A stretch of DNA of 64,000 nt, taken from positions 42,639 to 106,638 of the forward strand of contig NZ_JABGCH010000019.1 of assembly GCF_019799945.1 (NCBI RefSeq). The letters are read 5' to 3'. A program made the position numbers and the translations under genes. The notes beneath the pieces are model-generated. The model was not told where the DNA came from. It saw nothing but the letters and a program-made list of their open reading frames with translations, and did no database searches. Source of the stretch: Modestobacter marinus. Its GTDB lineage: Bacteria; Actinomycetota; Actinomycetes; Mycobacteriales; Geodermatophilaceae. This document shows positions 16,294-26,211 of this stretch, piece after piece. Within the stretch, counting starts at the first letter, position 1. The number at the start of each line of letters is the position of its first letter.

Positions 16294-18981
16294 TCAGTCC
16301 GCGGCCGGGGACGCGGACCTGCGCCGGCCGGCGGCGAGAGCGAGTCCGCCACCGGCGAGCAGGAGAGCCCCCACCAGGAGGGCGACGAGCACGGGGAACC
16401 CGGTGTAGGCCAGGCTCTCGGTAGGACGGCCGGCCGCCGGTTCACCGGCCGGGCGCTGCGCCGTCGCCCCGCCGGTGCCGGTCGCCGCCGCTGCGGCCCT
16501 CGGCCCCGCGGGCGTCGTGGCTGCGGTGCCGGTCGCCGGCGGAGCCGCGGGCACCGCGGTCGTGGGTGCGGGGGTGGGAGCCGGCGGCTCGGCCGCGGGC
16601 ACCGCAGGTGCCGGCCCACCCGCCGGGCCGCCCGCGGCGGCCAGCGGCACCACGGCCGCGGCGAAGGCGGTCGGCGCCGAGGTGCCGGCGCTGTTCGTGG
16701 CCGTCACCGCGAACCGGTAGCTCATCCCGTTGGTCAACCCGGTCACCGTGCACGAGGTCCCGCTGGTGGTGCAGCTCCGGTCACCGGGCGCCACCGCCAC
16801 GGCCACGGCCATCGCGCGCATCACCCGCGGCCCGGTCCCCCCGGCCACCCCGACCCGCGCCACGCCCACCCCGGCCGCCAGTCCCGACCCGCCCACCTCG
16901 GGGCTGGCCACCACCGTGTACTCCGACACCGGCGCGCCACCGTCCACCGCGGGCGGCGCCCAGGACACCGCGGCCTGCCCGTCCCCGGGCACCACCGCCA
17001 CCGCGGTCGGCGGACCGGGCGGGGTCACCGGCGGCGCCACCGGCGCCGCCGCCACCGTCCCCGACACGGCACCGGCCCCCAGCGCGTTCACCGCCCGCAC
17101 GACCACGTCGTAACTCGTGCCGTTCACCAGCGCGCCGCCGGCCGACCCCGTCGACAGCGTCACGGTCAGCCGGCCGCCGGCGGTCGTGGGCGACACCGCT
17201 GCCCAGGTCGTCCCACCGTCGGTGCTCACCTGGTAGCCGGTCACCACCGACCCACCGTCGCTCGCCGGGGCATCGAAGACCAGCTCCAGCGCCGCGTCCC
17301 GCCCGGTCACCGCCAGGGCGCCCACCGCGCCGGGGGTGGTCGCCGGGGTCGCCGCCACCGTGGCCGATGCGGCGCCGGTGCCCGCGGCGTTCAGCGCACG
17401 GACCACGACGTCGTAGCTGACGCCGTTGACCAGCGCACTGCCGTCCGACGCCGTCGAGACGGTCGCCGTCAGTCGGCCGCCGGCGACCGCCGTGGTCACC
17501 GCCGCCCAGGTCGTCCCGCCGTCGGTGCTGACCTGGTAGCCGGTCACCGGCGACCCGCCGGTGCTGACCGGGGCATCGAAGACCAGCTCCAGCGCCGCGT
17601 CCCGCCCGGTCACCGCCAGGGCGCCCACCGCGCCGGGGGTGGTCGCCGGGGTCGCCGCCACCGTGGCCGATGCGGCGCCGGTGCCCGCGGCGTTCAGCGC
17701 ACGGACCACGACGTCGTAGGTGGTGCCGTTGACCAGGGCGTTCCCGGCCGACGTGGCGGTGAGGACCGCGGTCAGCCGGCCGCCGGCGGTCGTGGGCGAC
17801 ACCGCTGCCCAGGTCGTCCCACCGTCGGTGCTCACCTCGTAGCCGGTCACCACCGACCCGCCGTCGCTGGCCGGCGCCGTGAACGACACGGCCAACGCCG
17901 CGTCCTGCCCGGTCACGGCCAGGGAGCCCACCGCAGCGGGCGGGAGGTACTCGACCACCCGGGTGATCCCGATGGTGTTCAGTCCGGCGGTCCAGAGTCG
18001 GGTGCCCGCCGCGTTGACGGCCACCCAACCGGGCTGGAGGGTGGGGGTGAGCAGAGCCCACGACGCGTTGACCGTGCCGTCCGGAGAGATCTTGGCGATG
18101 GCGCCGGGCGAGGCGAGGCTGACGTAGACATCGCCGTCCCCGTCCACCGCGATGCCGCCCGGGGCCCTCGGGACCGTCGCCCATGCGGGGCTGACCACCC
18201 CGGCGTGTGAGATGCGGGTGATCGTTCCGTTGGGGTCGACGACGTACGCCGTCCCGTCGGGACCCGCCGCAACCCCGACCGACATCGCACCCGTCGCGCC
18301 GCGCAGGACCGTCGCCGCGCCGCTGGCGTCCAGGCGGGTGAGGCTGCCGTTGCTGTTCGCGGTGACGACCCCACCCAGCGGATCGACGGCGAGGAAGACC
18401 GCCTGGGCCCCCACCGGTCCCCAATTCGCCGTGACGGTGCCGTCGGGGGCCACCTTGCTGACGTTCTGCCCGCCGGGGTTGGCTGTGTACAGGTTGCCGT
18501 CCGGGTCGATCGCCAGGGAGTAGCCGTTGTACGGCAGGGACACCCACGCGGGTGTGACATGCCCGTCCGGGTCGATCTTGGCGATGGTCTTGCCGAGGTA
18601 CTGAGCCGAGTAGACCGTGCCGTCCGCCGTCGCGACGATGCCCATGGGCATGCTCCCGACCGACGCGACGACATCGGTCACCACACCGTCGTCGGTGACC
18701 CGGGACACCGTGTTGGCGTTGGCGTTGGTGTTGTAGGCGCTGCCGTCCGGCGTGAGCGCGATCCGGGCCACACCCCCCGCGGGCATGGTGAAGTCGGTCG
18801 CCGCAGTCGCAGCCGCGGCGGGGGGTGCGACGACCGTGGCCAGGCCGACCGGCAGCACGGCCGCCGCCGTCAGCACCGTGACCCACGCCGCGAGCCGGCT
18901 CCGAGCCGACCGGACCCGCGCCGCGGCAGGGCCCGGCGGGGTCGGCCGGCGCTCCGGCCGGCGGGTGGGCCACCTGGTCAT
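16294..18981 (-). CDS. Secreted beta-propeller/fibronectin III protein with LAXTG anchor (paralog 2)
   Basis: An 895-residue paralog of the downstream gene with the same architecture: signal peptide (LTAAAVLPVGLATVVAPPAAAA), NHL-type propeller, then four FN3 domains instead of three, a Pro/Ala/Thr-rich stalk, and a sorting signal LAYTG, hydrophobic helix and RRR end. The extra FN3 module comes from an internal duplication, because 152 bp are repeated perfectly at a 303-bp (101-codon) offset. ATG at 18981 (MTRWPTRR) is preferred; a start at 19062 would add an unlikely 27 residues before the signal peptide. Function is unknown; a surface adhesion or binding role is inferred. Confidence 0.85.
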   Translation of the reverse strand: MTRWPTRRPERRPTPPGPAAARVRSARSRLAAWVTVLTAAAVLPVGLATVVAPPAAAATAATDFTMPAGGVARIALTPDGSAYNTNANANTVSRVTDDGVVTDVVASVGSMPMGIVATADGTVYSAQYLGKTIAKIDPDGHVTPAWVSLPYNGYSLAIDPDGNLYTANPGGQNVSKVAPDGTVTANWGPVGAQAVFLAVDPLGGVVTANSNGSLTRLDASGAATVLRGATGAMSVGVAAGPDGTAYVVDPNGTITRISHAGVVSPAWATVPRAPGGIAVDGDGDVYVSLASPGAIAKISPDGTVNASWALLTPTLQPGWVAVNAAGTRLWTAGLNTIGITRVVEYLPPAAVGSLAVTGQDAALAVSFTAPASDGGSVVTGYEVSTDGGTTWAAVSPTTAGGRLTAVLTATSAGNALVNGTTYDVVVRALNAAGTGAASATVAATPATTPGAVGALAVTGRDAALELVFDAPVSTGGSPVTGYQVSTDGGTTWAAVTTAVAGGRLTATVSTASDGSALVNGVSYDVVVRALNAAGTGAASATVAATPATTPGAVGALAVTGRDAALELVFDAPASDGGSVVTGYQVSTDGGTTWAAVSPTTAGGRLTVTLSTGSAGGALVNGTSYDVVVRAVNALGAGAVSGTVAAAPVAPPVTPPGPPTAVAVVPGDGQAAVSWAPPAVDGGAPVSEYTVVASPEVGGSGLAAGVGVARVGVAGGTGPRVMRAMAVAVAVAPGDRSCTTSGTSCTVTGLTNGMSYRFAVTATNSAGTSAPTAFAAAVVPLAAAGGPAGGPAPAVPAAEPPAPTPAPTTAVPAAPPATGTAATTPAGPRAAAAATGTGGATAQRPAGEPAAGRPTESLAYTGFPVLVALLVGALLLAGGGLALAAGRRRSASPAAD
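17265..17719. repeat. Perfect 152-bp direct repeat inside the FN3 region
   Basis: Bases 17265-17416 and 17568-17719 are identical. The 303-bp offset equals 101 codons, one FN3 module, so the reading frame is kept. Flanking sequence diverges at both edges, which fits a recent module duplication or gene conversion. Confidence 0.9.
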
Positions 18982-19063
18982 CACGGACGGAACGTAGGGC
19001 GCGGCGCGTGGCAACCAGCCCAGTGACGCGCGGCGCCTACCACGATAAGTGAGCGACCGCATT

Positions 19064-19096
19064 CGGAAGGTGACTTGGCGACTCGGTCACCTTCCG
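19064..19096 (-). terminator. Hairpin terminator downstream of fabG
   Basis: CGGAAGGTGAC (19064-19074) and its exact reverse complement (19086-19096) form an 11-bp stem with an 11-nt loop, starting nine bases past the fabG stop codon. No U-tract follows on either strand, as is usual for actinobacterial hairpin terminators. Confidence 0.65.
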
Positions 19097-19104
19097 GCCG
19101 GGGA

Positions 19105-19860
19105 TCAGTCCCGCGGGCCGCCCGCGACGTAGATCACCTGACCGGACACGAAACTGGCGCCCTCGCTGCACAGGAACGACGCGGTGTGCGCGACGTCGTC
19201 GGGGCGTCCGATGCGGGCCACCGGGATCTGCTTGGCCGCCATCTCCCTGAACTGCTCGAACGTCATCCCCATCCGCTGGGCGGTCGCCGCGGTCATCTCG
19301 GTCTCGATGAACCCGGGCGCGATGGCGTTGGCCGTGACGTTGAAGCGGCCCAGCTCGATGGCGAGGGTCTTGGTGAAGCCCTGCATGCCGGCCTTGGCGG
19401 CGGAGTAGTTGACCTGGCCGCGGTTGCCCAGCGCGGAGGTGCTCGACAGGTTGACGATCCGGCCCCACTCGGCCGCGACCATGTGCTGCTGCGCCGCGCG
19501 GGTCATCAGGAAGGAGCCCCGCAGGTGCACGCCCATCACGGCGTCCCAGTCGTCGACGCTCATCTTGAACAGCAGGTTGTCGCGGATGATCCCGGCGTTG
19601 TTGACCAGCACGGTCGGGGCGCCGAGCTCCTCGGCGACCCGCTCCACCGCGGCGGTCGCCGAGGCCTCGTCGGCGACGTCCGCCGCCACCGCGAGCGCCT
19701 CGCCGCCCGCACCGGTGATCGCCTCGACGGTGCCGGCGCACGCAGCCTCGTCGAGGTCGAGCACCGCGACCTGCATGCCTTCCGAGCCGAGCCGCCGGGC
19801 GATGGCCGCGCCGATGCCGCGCGCTGCCCCGGTCACGATCGCCGTCCTCTGCTGTGCCAC
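19105..19860 (-). CDS. fabG: 3-oxoacyl-ACP reductase FabG-like SDR
   Basis: An NAD(P)H-dependent beta-ketoacyl reductase-type SDR of 251 residues. It has TGAARGIG, NNAGIIRDN, the catalytic Ser in VNLSSTSALGNRG and YSAAK, and the FabG-type C-terminus (PVARIGRPDDVAHTASFLCSEGASFVSGQVIYVAGG). The NNAGIIRDNLLFKM block is characteristic of FabG. It may serve fatty acid synthesis or another beta-oxo reduction, because genomes of this kind carry many FabG homologs. It stands alone between the surface protein gene and the tenA pair. Confidence 0.88.
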   Translation of the reverse strand: MAQQRTAIVTGAARGIGAAIARRLGSEGMQVAVLDLDEAACAGTVEAITGAGGEALAVAADVADEASATAAVERVAEELGAPTVLVNNAGIIRDNLLFKMSVDDWDAVMGVHLRGSFLMTRAAQQHMVAAEWGRIVNLSSTSALGNRGQVNYSAAKAGMQGFTKTLAIELGRFNVTANAIAPGFIETEMTAATAQRMGMTFEQFREMAAKQIPVARIGRPDDVAHTASFLCSEGASFVSGQVIYVAGGPRD

Positions 19861-19981
19861 TGCGTTCTCCTCGTCACGTCGCTCATTCCGTGGCGGCCGA
19901 CGACCGTCACGTCCACGCGCATTCCATCAAGTCGACCCGGACGGGCGGACACGGGTGCCCGGAGGGGCCGATCGACGTCTC

Positions 19982-20596
19982 TCAGGCCCCGCGCCACGCG
20001 GCGTCGAAGAAGCCGACCTCCAGCTGCATCGCCCGCCGGTAGGCCCGCCGCAGCGCCGGGGAGTCCGGGGCGGTGTCGAGCAGCGCCTCGAGCGTGCGGG
20101 CGAGCTCCTCGAACCCGGGGTCGGCGTAGGTGTCGACCCACTCCGTGTAGTCGCCGCGAGCCTGCCCGGCGAGCGCCTGCCCGAGGTGCGCGTACAGCCG
20201 CATGCAGGGCGTCATCGCGGCGCAGGCCAGCTCCGGGCCCCCGAGCGCGGCGGTGGCCAGCAGGAAGTCGGTGTAGGCCGACGTCGCGGGCAGCGGCTCC
20301 ACCCCGACCAGGTCGATCCCCCACCGCCCGGCGTACGCCGCGTGCAGCCGCAGCTCCTCGCGCACCCCGGCCAGCAGGTCGGCGAACGCGTCGAGGGTGG
20401 CCCGGTCCCGGCTGTGGACGACGCCTAGCGCGTACCCGCGGGCGAACGCCTCCAGGAAGAAGGCGTCCTGGGCCACGTAGCCGGCGAACCGCTCGCGCGG
20501 CAGCGAGCCGTCGGCAATGCCCTGCACGAACGGATGGGCCAGCGCGGCCGCGGCCAGGTCGCCGTTCGCCGTCCACAGCTCCCCGGACAGGCTCAT
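19982..20596 (-). CDS. tenA: TenA family aminopyrimidine aminohydrolase (cysteine type)
   Basis: A 204-residue all-helical TenA protein that hydrolyses aminopyrimidine breakdown products of thiamine to recover HMP. C131 in AAMTPCMRLYAHLG matches the catalytic Cys of Bacillus TenA. The FAGYVAQDAFFLEAFARGYA block and the acidic residues near the C-terminus (MQLEVGFFDAAW) are also typical. It is translationally coupled (ATGA overlap) to a second TenA-like gene upstream and lies next to, and divergent from, the TPP-riboswitch operon. Confidence 0.9.
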   Translation of the reverse strand: MSLSGELWTANGDLAAAALAHPFVQGIADGSLPRERFAGYVAQDAFFLEAFARGYALGVVHSRDRATLDAFADLLAGVREELRLHAAYAGRWGIDLVGVEPLPATSAYTDFLLATAALGGPELACAAMTPCMRLYAHLGQALAGQARGDYTEWVDTYADPGFEELARTLEALLDTAPDSPALRRAYRRAMQLEVGFFDAAWRGA

Positions 20597-21189
20597 GCCG
20601 CCGCCAGCGCCATGTCCCAGAACGCGACCTCGGCGGCGACGACCTCGTCGAACACCGCCTCCGGGTCGGCGGCGGGCAGCGCGTCGGCCGCGGCCGCCAG
20701 CCCGGCCACGTACCCCGCGAAGCCCGGGACGGTCCAGTGCTCGACGAACTCCCGGTAGGCCGGCGCGCCGGGCAGCGCGCCGGACCAGGCGTCCAGGTAG
20801 GTGCGCTCGATCGTCCACAGCGCGGTCAGCGCGGTCGGGACGTCGGCCTCCTCGAGCCGTTCCAGCAGCGCGGCGTAGGCGCGGGTGGCCGGCCGCGCCG
20901 GGGCGGTCAGGTCCAGCCCGCGGCCGGCGGCCAGCTCCTCGAACCAGGCCAGCTCCTCGACCAGCGCGACCGCCCCGCCGGCGAGCACGGCCTGCGCCGG
21001 CCGCGGCGCCCGGGCGAGCAGCCTGGCCTGGAACCGCAGCAGGTCGGCGACGAACCGGGCGTCCTGCACCAGCCAGGTGTCGAACGCCGCCGTCGGCACG
21101 CCGCCGTCGCGCACACCGCGCAGGAACGGGTGGTCGGTGGCGTCGCGCCAGGCGTCGGGACGGCAGGCGGGGAGATCGGCGACCGGCAC
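20593..21189 (-). CDS. TenA-like protein lacking the active-site cysteine (TenA_E type)
   Basis: A 198-residue TenA homolog. It shows HPFLRGVRDGGVPTAAFDTWLVQDARFVADLLRFQARLL and ends FDEVVAAEVAFWDMA, both TenA features. At the position of the catalytic Cys it has TALWTIERTYLDAW, so no nucleophilic Cys is present. Such TenA_E proteins are known to act on formylamino- or aminopyrimidine thiamine breakdown products. GTG at 21189 is the likely start, preceded by a -10-like TAGAGT (21203-21198) eight bases upstream, so it may be leaderless. It is the first gene of the tenA pair. Confidence 0.85.
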   Translation of the reverse strand: MPVADLPACRPDAWRDATDHPFLRGVRDGGVPTAAFDTWLVQDARFVADLLRFQARLLARAPRPAQAVLAGGAVALVEELAWFEELAAGRGLDLTAPARPATRAYAALLERLEEADVPTALTALWTIERTYLDAWSGALPGAPAYREFVEHWTVPGFAGYVAGLAAAADALPAADPEAVFDEVVAAEVAFWDMALAAA

Positions 21190-21240
21190 GCCGCTGGACT
21201 CTACGAGGTCGCTAAGGTGACCCCCGTCATGGCCGGTGCC

Positions 21241-21331
21241 ATGTGCGGGAGCTCGGGCAGACCGGGCTGAGAGGGCGGCTGAGGCGCCGCCGACCGCTGG
21301 AACCTGACCGGGTAATGCCGGCGTAGGGAGC
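21241..21331 (+). promoter_or_regulatory. TPP riboswitch (THI element)
   Basis: The core features of the thiamine pyrophosphate riboswitch are all present: GGGCTGAGAGG (21264-21274) for the pyrimidine-sensing arm, a short variable stem (GGCGGC...GCCGCC), and ACCTGACCGGGTAATGCCGGCGTAGGGAG (21302-21330) for the pyrophosphate arm. The paired ends close about 10 nt before the cytX start, so TPP binding probably hides the ribosome-binding site. It controls the whole cytX-thi operon. Confidence 0.93.
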
Positions 21332-21336
21332 GTCTC

Positions 21337-22683
21337 GTGAGCACGTCCACCCGTTCGTCCGCCCGTCCGTCCGCTGCCCGGGGGGACGCCCCGCTCACCC
21401 TGGCCGAACGCCCGCCGCGCACCCTGGGCCTGCGCGACTCACTCGGCCTGTGGGGCAACCTCGGCATCAGCCTGCTGCTGCCGGTCGCCGCCGTCTTCGT
21501 CGTCCTTCCCGACGGCTCGCTGGGCACGTCCCTCACCGCGATCGTCGTCGGGGCGCTCATCGGCGGAACCCTGCTGGGACTGGCCGCGGCGGCCGGCGCC
21601 CGCGAGCAGGTGCCCGCCATGGTGCTGCTGCGCGGGCTGCTCGGCCGGCGCAGCTCCTACCTGCCGACCGCGCTGAACCTGGTCCAGTGCGTCGGCTGGG
21701 CCACGTTCGAGATCGTGATCATCGCCGAGGCCGCCTCCCGGGTGCTCGACGCGCCCCGGTGGCCGTTCGCGCTCGCCGCCGGCGTGCTGGCCACCGCCAT
21801 GGCCCTGCGCCCGCTCGGCGTCGTCCGGGTGCTGGCCCGGTACGCCGTCTGGGCGGCGCTGGCCGCGCTGGCCTACCTGTTCGTCCAGGTCCTGGCCGAA
21901 CCGCTGCCGCCGATCAGCGGCGGCGGGGCGACGTCGTTCTGGACGGCGACCGACATCGTCATCGCGCTGCCGATCTCCTGGCTGCCGCTGGCCGCCGACT
22001 ACACCCGGCACGCCCGCAGCGCCCGGATCGCGGGCGTCGGGGCGGGCGTCGGCTACGGCCTCGCCACCGTCGTCATGTTCACCCTCGGCGTGCTGGCGCT
22101 GGCCGCCTACGGCAGCTCCGGCCTGGACGTCGTCGACGCGCTGCTCGCCGTTCCGCTGGGCGCGCTGGCCGTGCTGGTGCTGGTGGTCGTCGAGCTCGAC
22201 GAGGCCTTCGCCAACCTGTACTCGACCGCGGTGTCCGCCCAGAACGTCGTGGTCCGGGCCGACCGCCGGCTGCTGGCGCTGGCCGTCGGCACTGCGGCGA
22301 CCGTGCTGGCGCTGACCTTCGACATCGCCGCCTACGAGCCGTTCCTCTTCCTGATCGGCGCGGTGTTCGTGCCGCTGGCCGGGGTGTTCGTGGTGGCGTA
22401 CTGGCTGCTGCCGCGCGGCGCCTGGGACACCTCCGACAGCGCGCCCGCCCGGCCGGCGCTGCTGCTCCCGTGGGCGGCCGGCTTCGTCGCCTACCAGCTG
22501 ACCCTGCCCACCTACCTCACCGGCCCGGGAGCCGGCTGGACCGCCTGGTGGACCGCACGGCAGACCGACCTCGGCATCGACCCGGCCAACGGCTGGTCCG
22601 CGTCGCTGGTCAGCCTGGCCGTCGCGGTGCTGCTGACCGCGGCGGTGCTGGCGCCCGCGGCGGCGCGGGGGCGACGCCGGTGA
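21337..22683 (+). CDS. cytX: Putative hydroxymethylpyrimidine transporter CytX (NCS1 family)
   Basis: A polytopic membrane protein of 448 residues in the nucleobase:cation symporter-1 family. It has about twelve hydrophobic segments, beginning GLWGNLGISLLLPVAAVFVV and including the LPISWLPLAADYTRHARS segment typical of CytX/CodB-type permeases. CytX proteins under TPP riboswitch control are predicted to import HMP for thiamine synthesis. GTG 21337 lies directly behind the riboswitch. The stop overlaps thiE by 4 bp. Confidence 0.9.
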   Translation: MSTSTRSSARPSAARGDAPLTLAERPPRTLGLRDSLGLWGNLGISLLLPVAAVFVVLPDGSLGTSLTAIVVGALIGGTLLGLAAAAGAREQVPAMVLLRGLLGRRSSYLPTALNLVQCVGWATFEIVIIAEAASRVLDAPRWPFALAAGVLATAMALRPLGVVRVLARYAVWAALAALAYLFVQVLAEPLPPISGGGATSFWTATDIVIALPISWLPLAADYTRHARSARIAGVGAGVGYGLATVVMFTLGVLALAAYGSSGLDVVDALLAVPLGALAVLVLVVVELDEAFANLYSTAVSAQNVVVRADRRLLALAVGTAATVLALTFDIAAYEPFLFLIGAVFVPLAGVFVVAYWLLPRGAWDTSDSAPARPALLLPWAAGFVAYQLTLPTYLTGPGAGWTAWWTARQTDLGIDPANGWSASLVSLAVAVLLTAAVLAPAAARGRRR

Positions 22684-23306
22684 GCCGCCCGCTCGGCCCG
22701 CTGCACGTGCTCACCGACGCGCGCGGCGGGCCGACCGCGCTCGCCGCCGTCCAGGCCGCGGTCGCCGCCGGGGCGCCGGTGGTGCAGGTCCGCGCCAAGG
22801 GCAGCACCGACCGGCAGCTGTACGCGTTCGCCCGGGCGGTGGTCGAGGTCTGCGCCCCCGCCGGGGCCACCTGCCTGGTCAACGACCGGGTCGACGTCGC
22901 GCTGGCGGCCGGCGCCGACGGCACCCACCTGGGCGCCGACGACCTGCCGCTGGCCGCGGCCCGCCGGGTGGCCGGCCCCGGCCACCTGCTCGGCGGCACC
23001 GCGCGCGACCCCGAGCGGGCGCGGCTGCTCGTCGCGGAGGGCGCCGACTACCTCGGGGTCGGCCCGGCGTGGCCGACCACCACGAAGACCGGGCTCCCCG
23101 ACGCGCTCGGCCCGGCCGGGGTGCGCGCGGTGGCGACGGCGGTCGACGTGCCGGTCATCGCGATCGGCGGGGTGACCGCCGCCCGGGTCGCCGACCTGCT
23201 GGCCGCCGGCGCCGCCGGGGTGGCCGTGGTCGGCGCGGTGTCCGCGGCGCCCGACCCCGGCGCGGCCACCCGGGAGCTGCTGCGCGCCCTGAGGGCCGCC
23301 GGGTGA
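22680..23306 (+). CDS. thiE: Thiamine-phosphate synthase ThiE
   Basis: Joins HMP-PP and the thiazole carboxylate phosphate to give thiamine phosphate. The 208-residue TIM-barrel protein has VQVRAKGSTDRQ, CLVNDRVDVALAAGADGTHLGADDLPL, the phosphate/pyrophosphate loop GVGPAWPTTTKTG, IAIGGV and VVGAVSAA in the expected order. All are ThiE active-site blocks. GTG 22680 overlaps the cytX stop and its own stop overlaps thiO by 4 bp. Confidence 0.93.
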   Translation: MSRPLGPLHVLTDARGGPTALAAVQAAVAAGAPVVQVRAKGSTDRQLYAFARAVVEVCAPAGATCLVNDRVDVALAAGADGTHLGADDLPLAAARRVAGPGHLLGGTARDPERARLLVAEGADYLGVGPAWPTTTKTGLPDALGPAGVRAVATAVDVPVIAIGGVTAARVADLLAAGAAGVAVVGAVSAAPDPGAATRELLRALRAAG

Positions 23307-24433
23307 CCGGCGGCCGGGTGTCCGGCGACGTCGCCGTCGCCGGTGGCGGGCTGGTCGGTCTGGCGGTGGCCTGGCGGGCGGCCCAGCGCGGCCTCGCGGT
23401 GACCGTCGTGGACGACGCGCCGGGCAGCGGGGCGTCCGCGGCCGCCGCCGGGATGCTCGCGCCGGTCACCGAGGCGTCCTACGGCGAGGAGGCGCTGCTG
23501 CGGCTGTGCGCCGCCTCGCTGCGGCGGTACCCGGCCTTCGCCGCGGAGCTGGAGCAGGCGACCGGGCTGCCCGTCGGCCTGCGCACCGCCGGCACCCTCG
23601 TCGTCGGGTTCGACGAGGACGACGTCCGCCAGCTGGACGCCCTGCACGGCTTCCAGCGGGAACTGGGGCTGGCCGCCGAGCGGCTGACCCCGCGGGCCGC
23701 CCGCCGCCGCGAGCCCTCGCTGACCCCGCGGGTCCGCGGAGGCCTCGCGGTGGACGGCGACCACTCCGTCGACGCCCGGGGGCTGCACCGCGCGCTGCTG
23801 GCCGCCGCCACCGCGGCCGGGGTCCGGGTGGTGCGGCAGCGGGTGGCCGGGCTGCTGGTCGACGGCGGCCGGGCAGCGGGCCTGCGGCTGGACGACGGCG
23901 CGCGGGTTCGCGCGGGCAGCGTCGTCCTGGCCCTGGGCGCCCGAAGCGCGACGCTGCCCGGCGTCCCGCCGCTGCCGGTGCGCCCGGTGAAGGGCCAGAT
24001 CCTGCGCATGGCCGGCGCGACGGGGCTGCTCGAGGGCACCGTGCGGGCGCTGGTCCGCGGCCGGCACGTCTACCTGGTGCCCTACGGCGGCGACCGGCTC
24101 ATCGTCGGGGCGACCGTCGAGGACCGCGGCTTCGACGCGACCGTGACCGCGGGCGGCGTGCACGACCTGCTGCACGACGCCATCGAGGTGGTGCCCGCGA
24201 TCAGCGAGCTGGAGCTCACCGAGACGCTGGCCCGCTGGCGCCCGGGCACACCGGACAACGCCCCGGTGCTGGGGCCCTCCTCGCTCCCCGGCCTGGTGCT
24301 GGCCACCGGCCACCACCGCAACGGCGTGCTGCTCACCCCGGTGACCGGCGACGTGGTCGCCGAGCTGCTCAGCACCGGCGTGCTCCCCGAGCTCGCCGCC
24401 CCCTTCACCGTCGAGAGGTTCCCCCACCGATGA
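23303..24433 (+). CDS. thiO: Glycine oxidase ThiO
   Basis: An FAD-dependent oxidase of 376 residues that turns glycine into dehydroglycine, the imine that ThiG needs. The N-terminal VAVAGGGLVGLAVAWRAAQRG is the FAD Rossmann motif. GASAAAAGMLAPVTEASYG is the hallmark ThiO segment. The C-terminal half has RPVKGQILRM, GATVEDRGFDATVT and a final FAD-binding block GHHRNGVLLTPVTG. It overlaps both neighbours by 4 bp. Confidence 0.93.
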   Translation: MTGGRVSGDVAVAGGGLVGLAVAWRAAQRGLAVTVVDDAPGSGASAAAAGMLAPVTEASYGEEALLRLCAASLRRYPAFAAELEQATGLPVGLRTAGTLVVGFDEDDVRQLDALHGFQRELGLAAERLTPRAARRREPSLTPRVRGGLAVDGDHSVDARGLHRALLAAATAAGVRVVRQRVAGLLVDGGRAAGLRLDDGARVRAGSVVLALGARSATLPGVPPLPVRPVKGQILRMAGATGLLEGTVRALVRGRHVYLVPYGGDRLIVGATVEDRGFDATVTAGGVHDLLHDAIEVVPAISELELTETLARWRPGTPDNAPVLGPSSLPGLVLATGHHRNGVLLTPVTGDVVAELLSTGVLPELAAPFTVERFPHR

Positions 24434-24636
24434 CCGTTCCCGTCACCGTCAACGGCGCGGCGACCGACCTGGCCGCCGGCGCCACCGTCGCCGACCTGGT
24501 CGCCGCGCGCAGCGGCGGGCACGACCGGGTCGCCGTCGCCCGCAACGGCGACGTCGTCCCGCGCAGCAGCTGGCCGTCGACGTCCCTGCAGCCCGGGGAC
24601 GTCGTCGAGGTGCTCGCCCCGACCGCAGGAGGATGA
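24430..24636 (+). CDS. thiS: Sulfur carrier protein ThiS
   Basis: A 68-residue ubiquitin-like sulfur carrier. It ends in the required Gly-Gly (APTAGG), whose C-terminus is thiocarboxylated before sulfur transfer to ThiG. The VAVARNGDVVPRSSW block and LQPGDVVEVL are typical ThiS sequence. ATG 24430 overlaps the thiO stop by 4 bp. No thiF/moeB-type activating enzyme gene is visible in the window. Confidence 0.93.
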   Translation: MTVPVTVNGAATDLAAGATVADLVAARSGGHDRVAVARNGDVVPRSSWPSTSLQPGDVVEVLAPTAGG

Positions 24637-26069
<1,433 letters not shown>

Positions 26070-26074
26070 CCCTC

Positions 26075-26108
26075 CCTGCCGCAGGCCCGGTCCGGGACCT
26101 GCGGCAGG
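26075..26108 (+). terminator. Terminator of the thiamine operon
   Basis: CCTGCCGCAGG (26075-26085) and CCTGCGGCAGG (26098-26108) are exact reverse complements and form an 11-bp stem with a 12-nt loop. The hairpin starts five bases after the tenI stop codon. Confidence 0.7.
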
Positions 26109-26211
26109 ATGAGGTGGGACTCACATCCCGGGGGAGGTTTGACGGCGACCCACCGAGCCAAGACAGGGGGTCGCCGTTGGGTCGACTTCGGCACGAGCGC
26201 GAGGAGAACGT

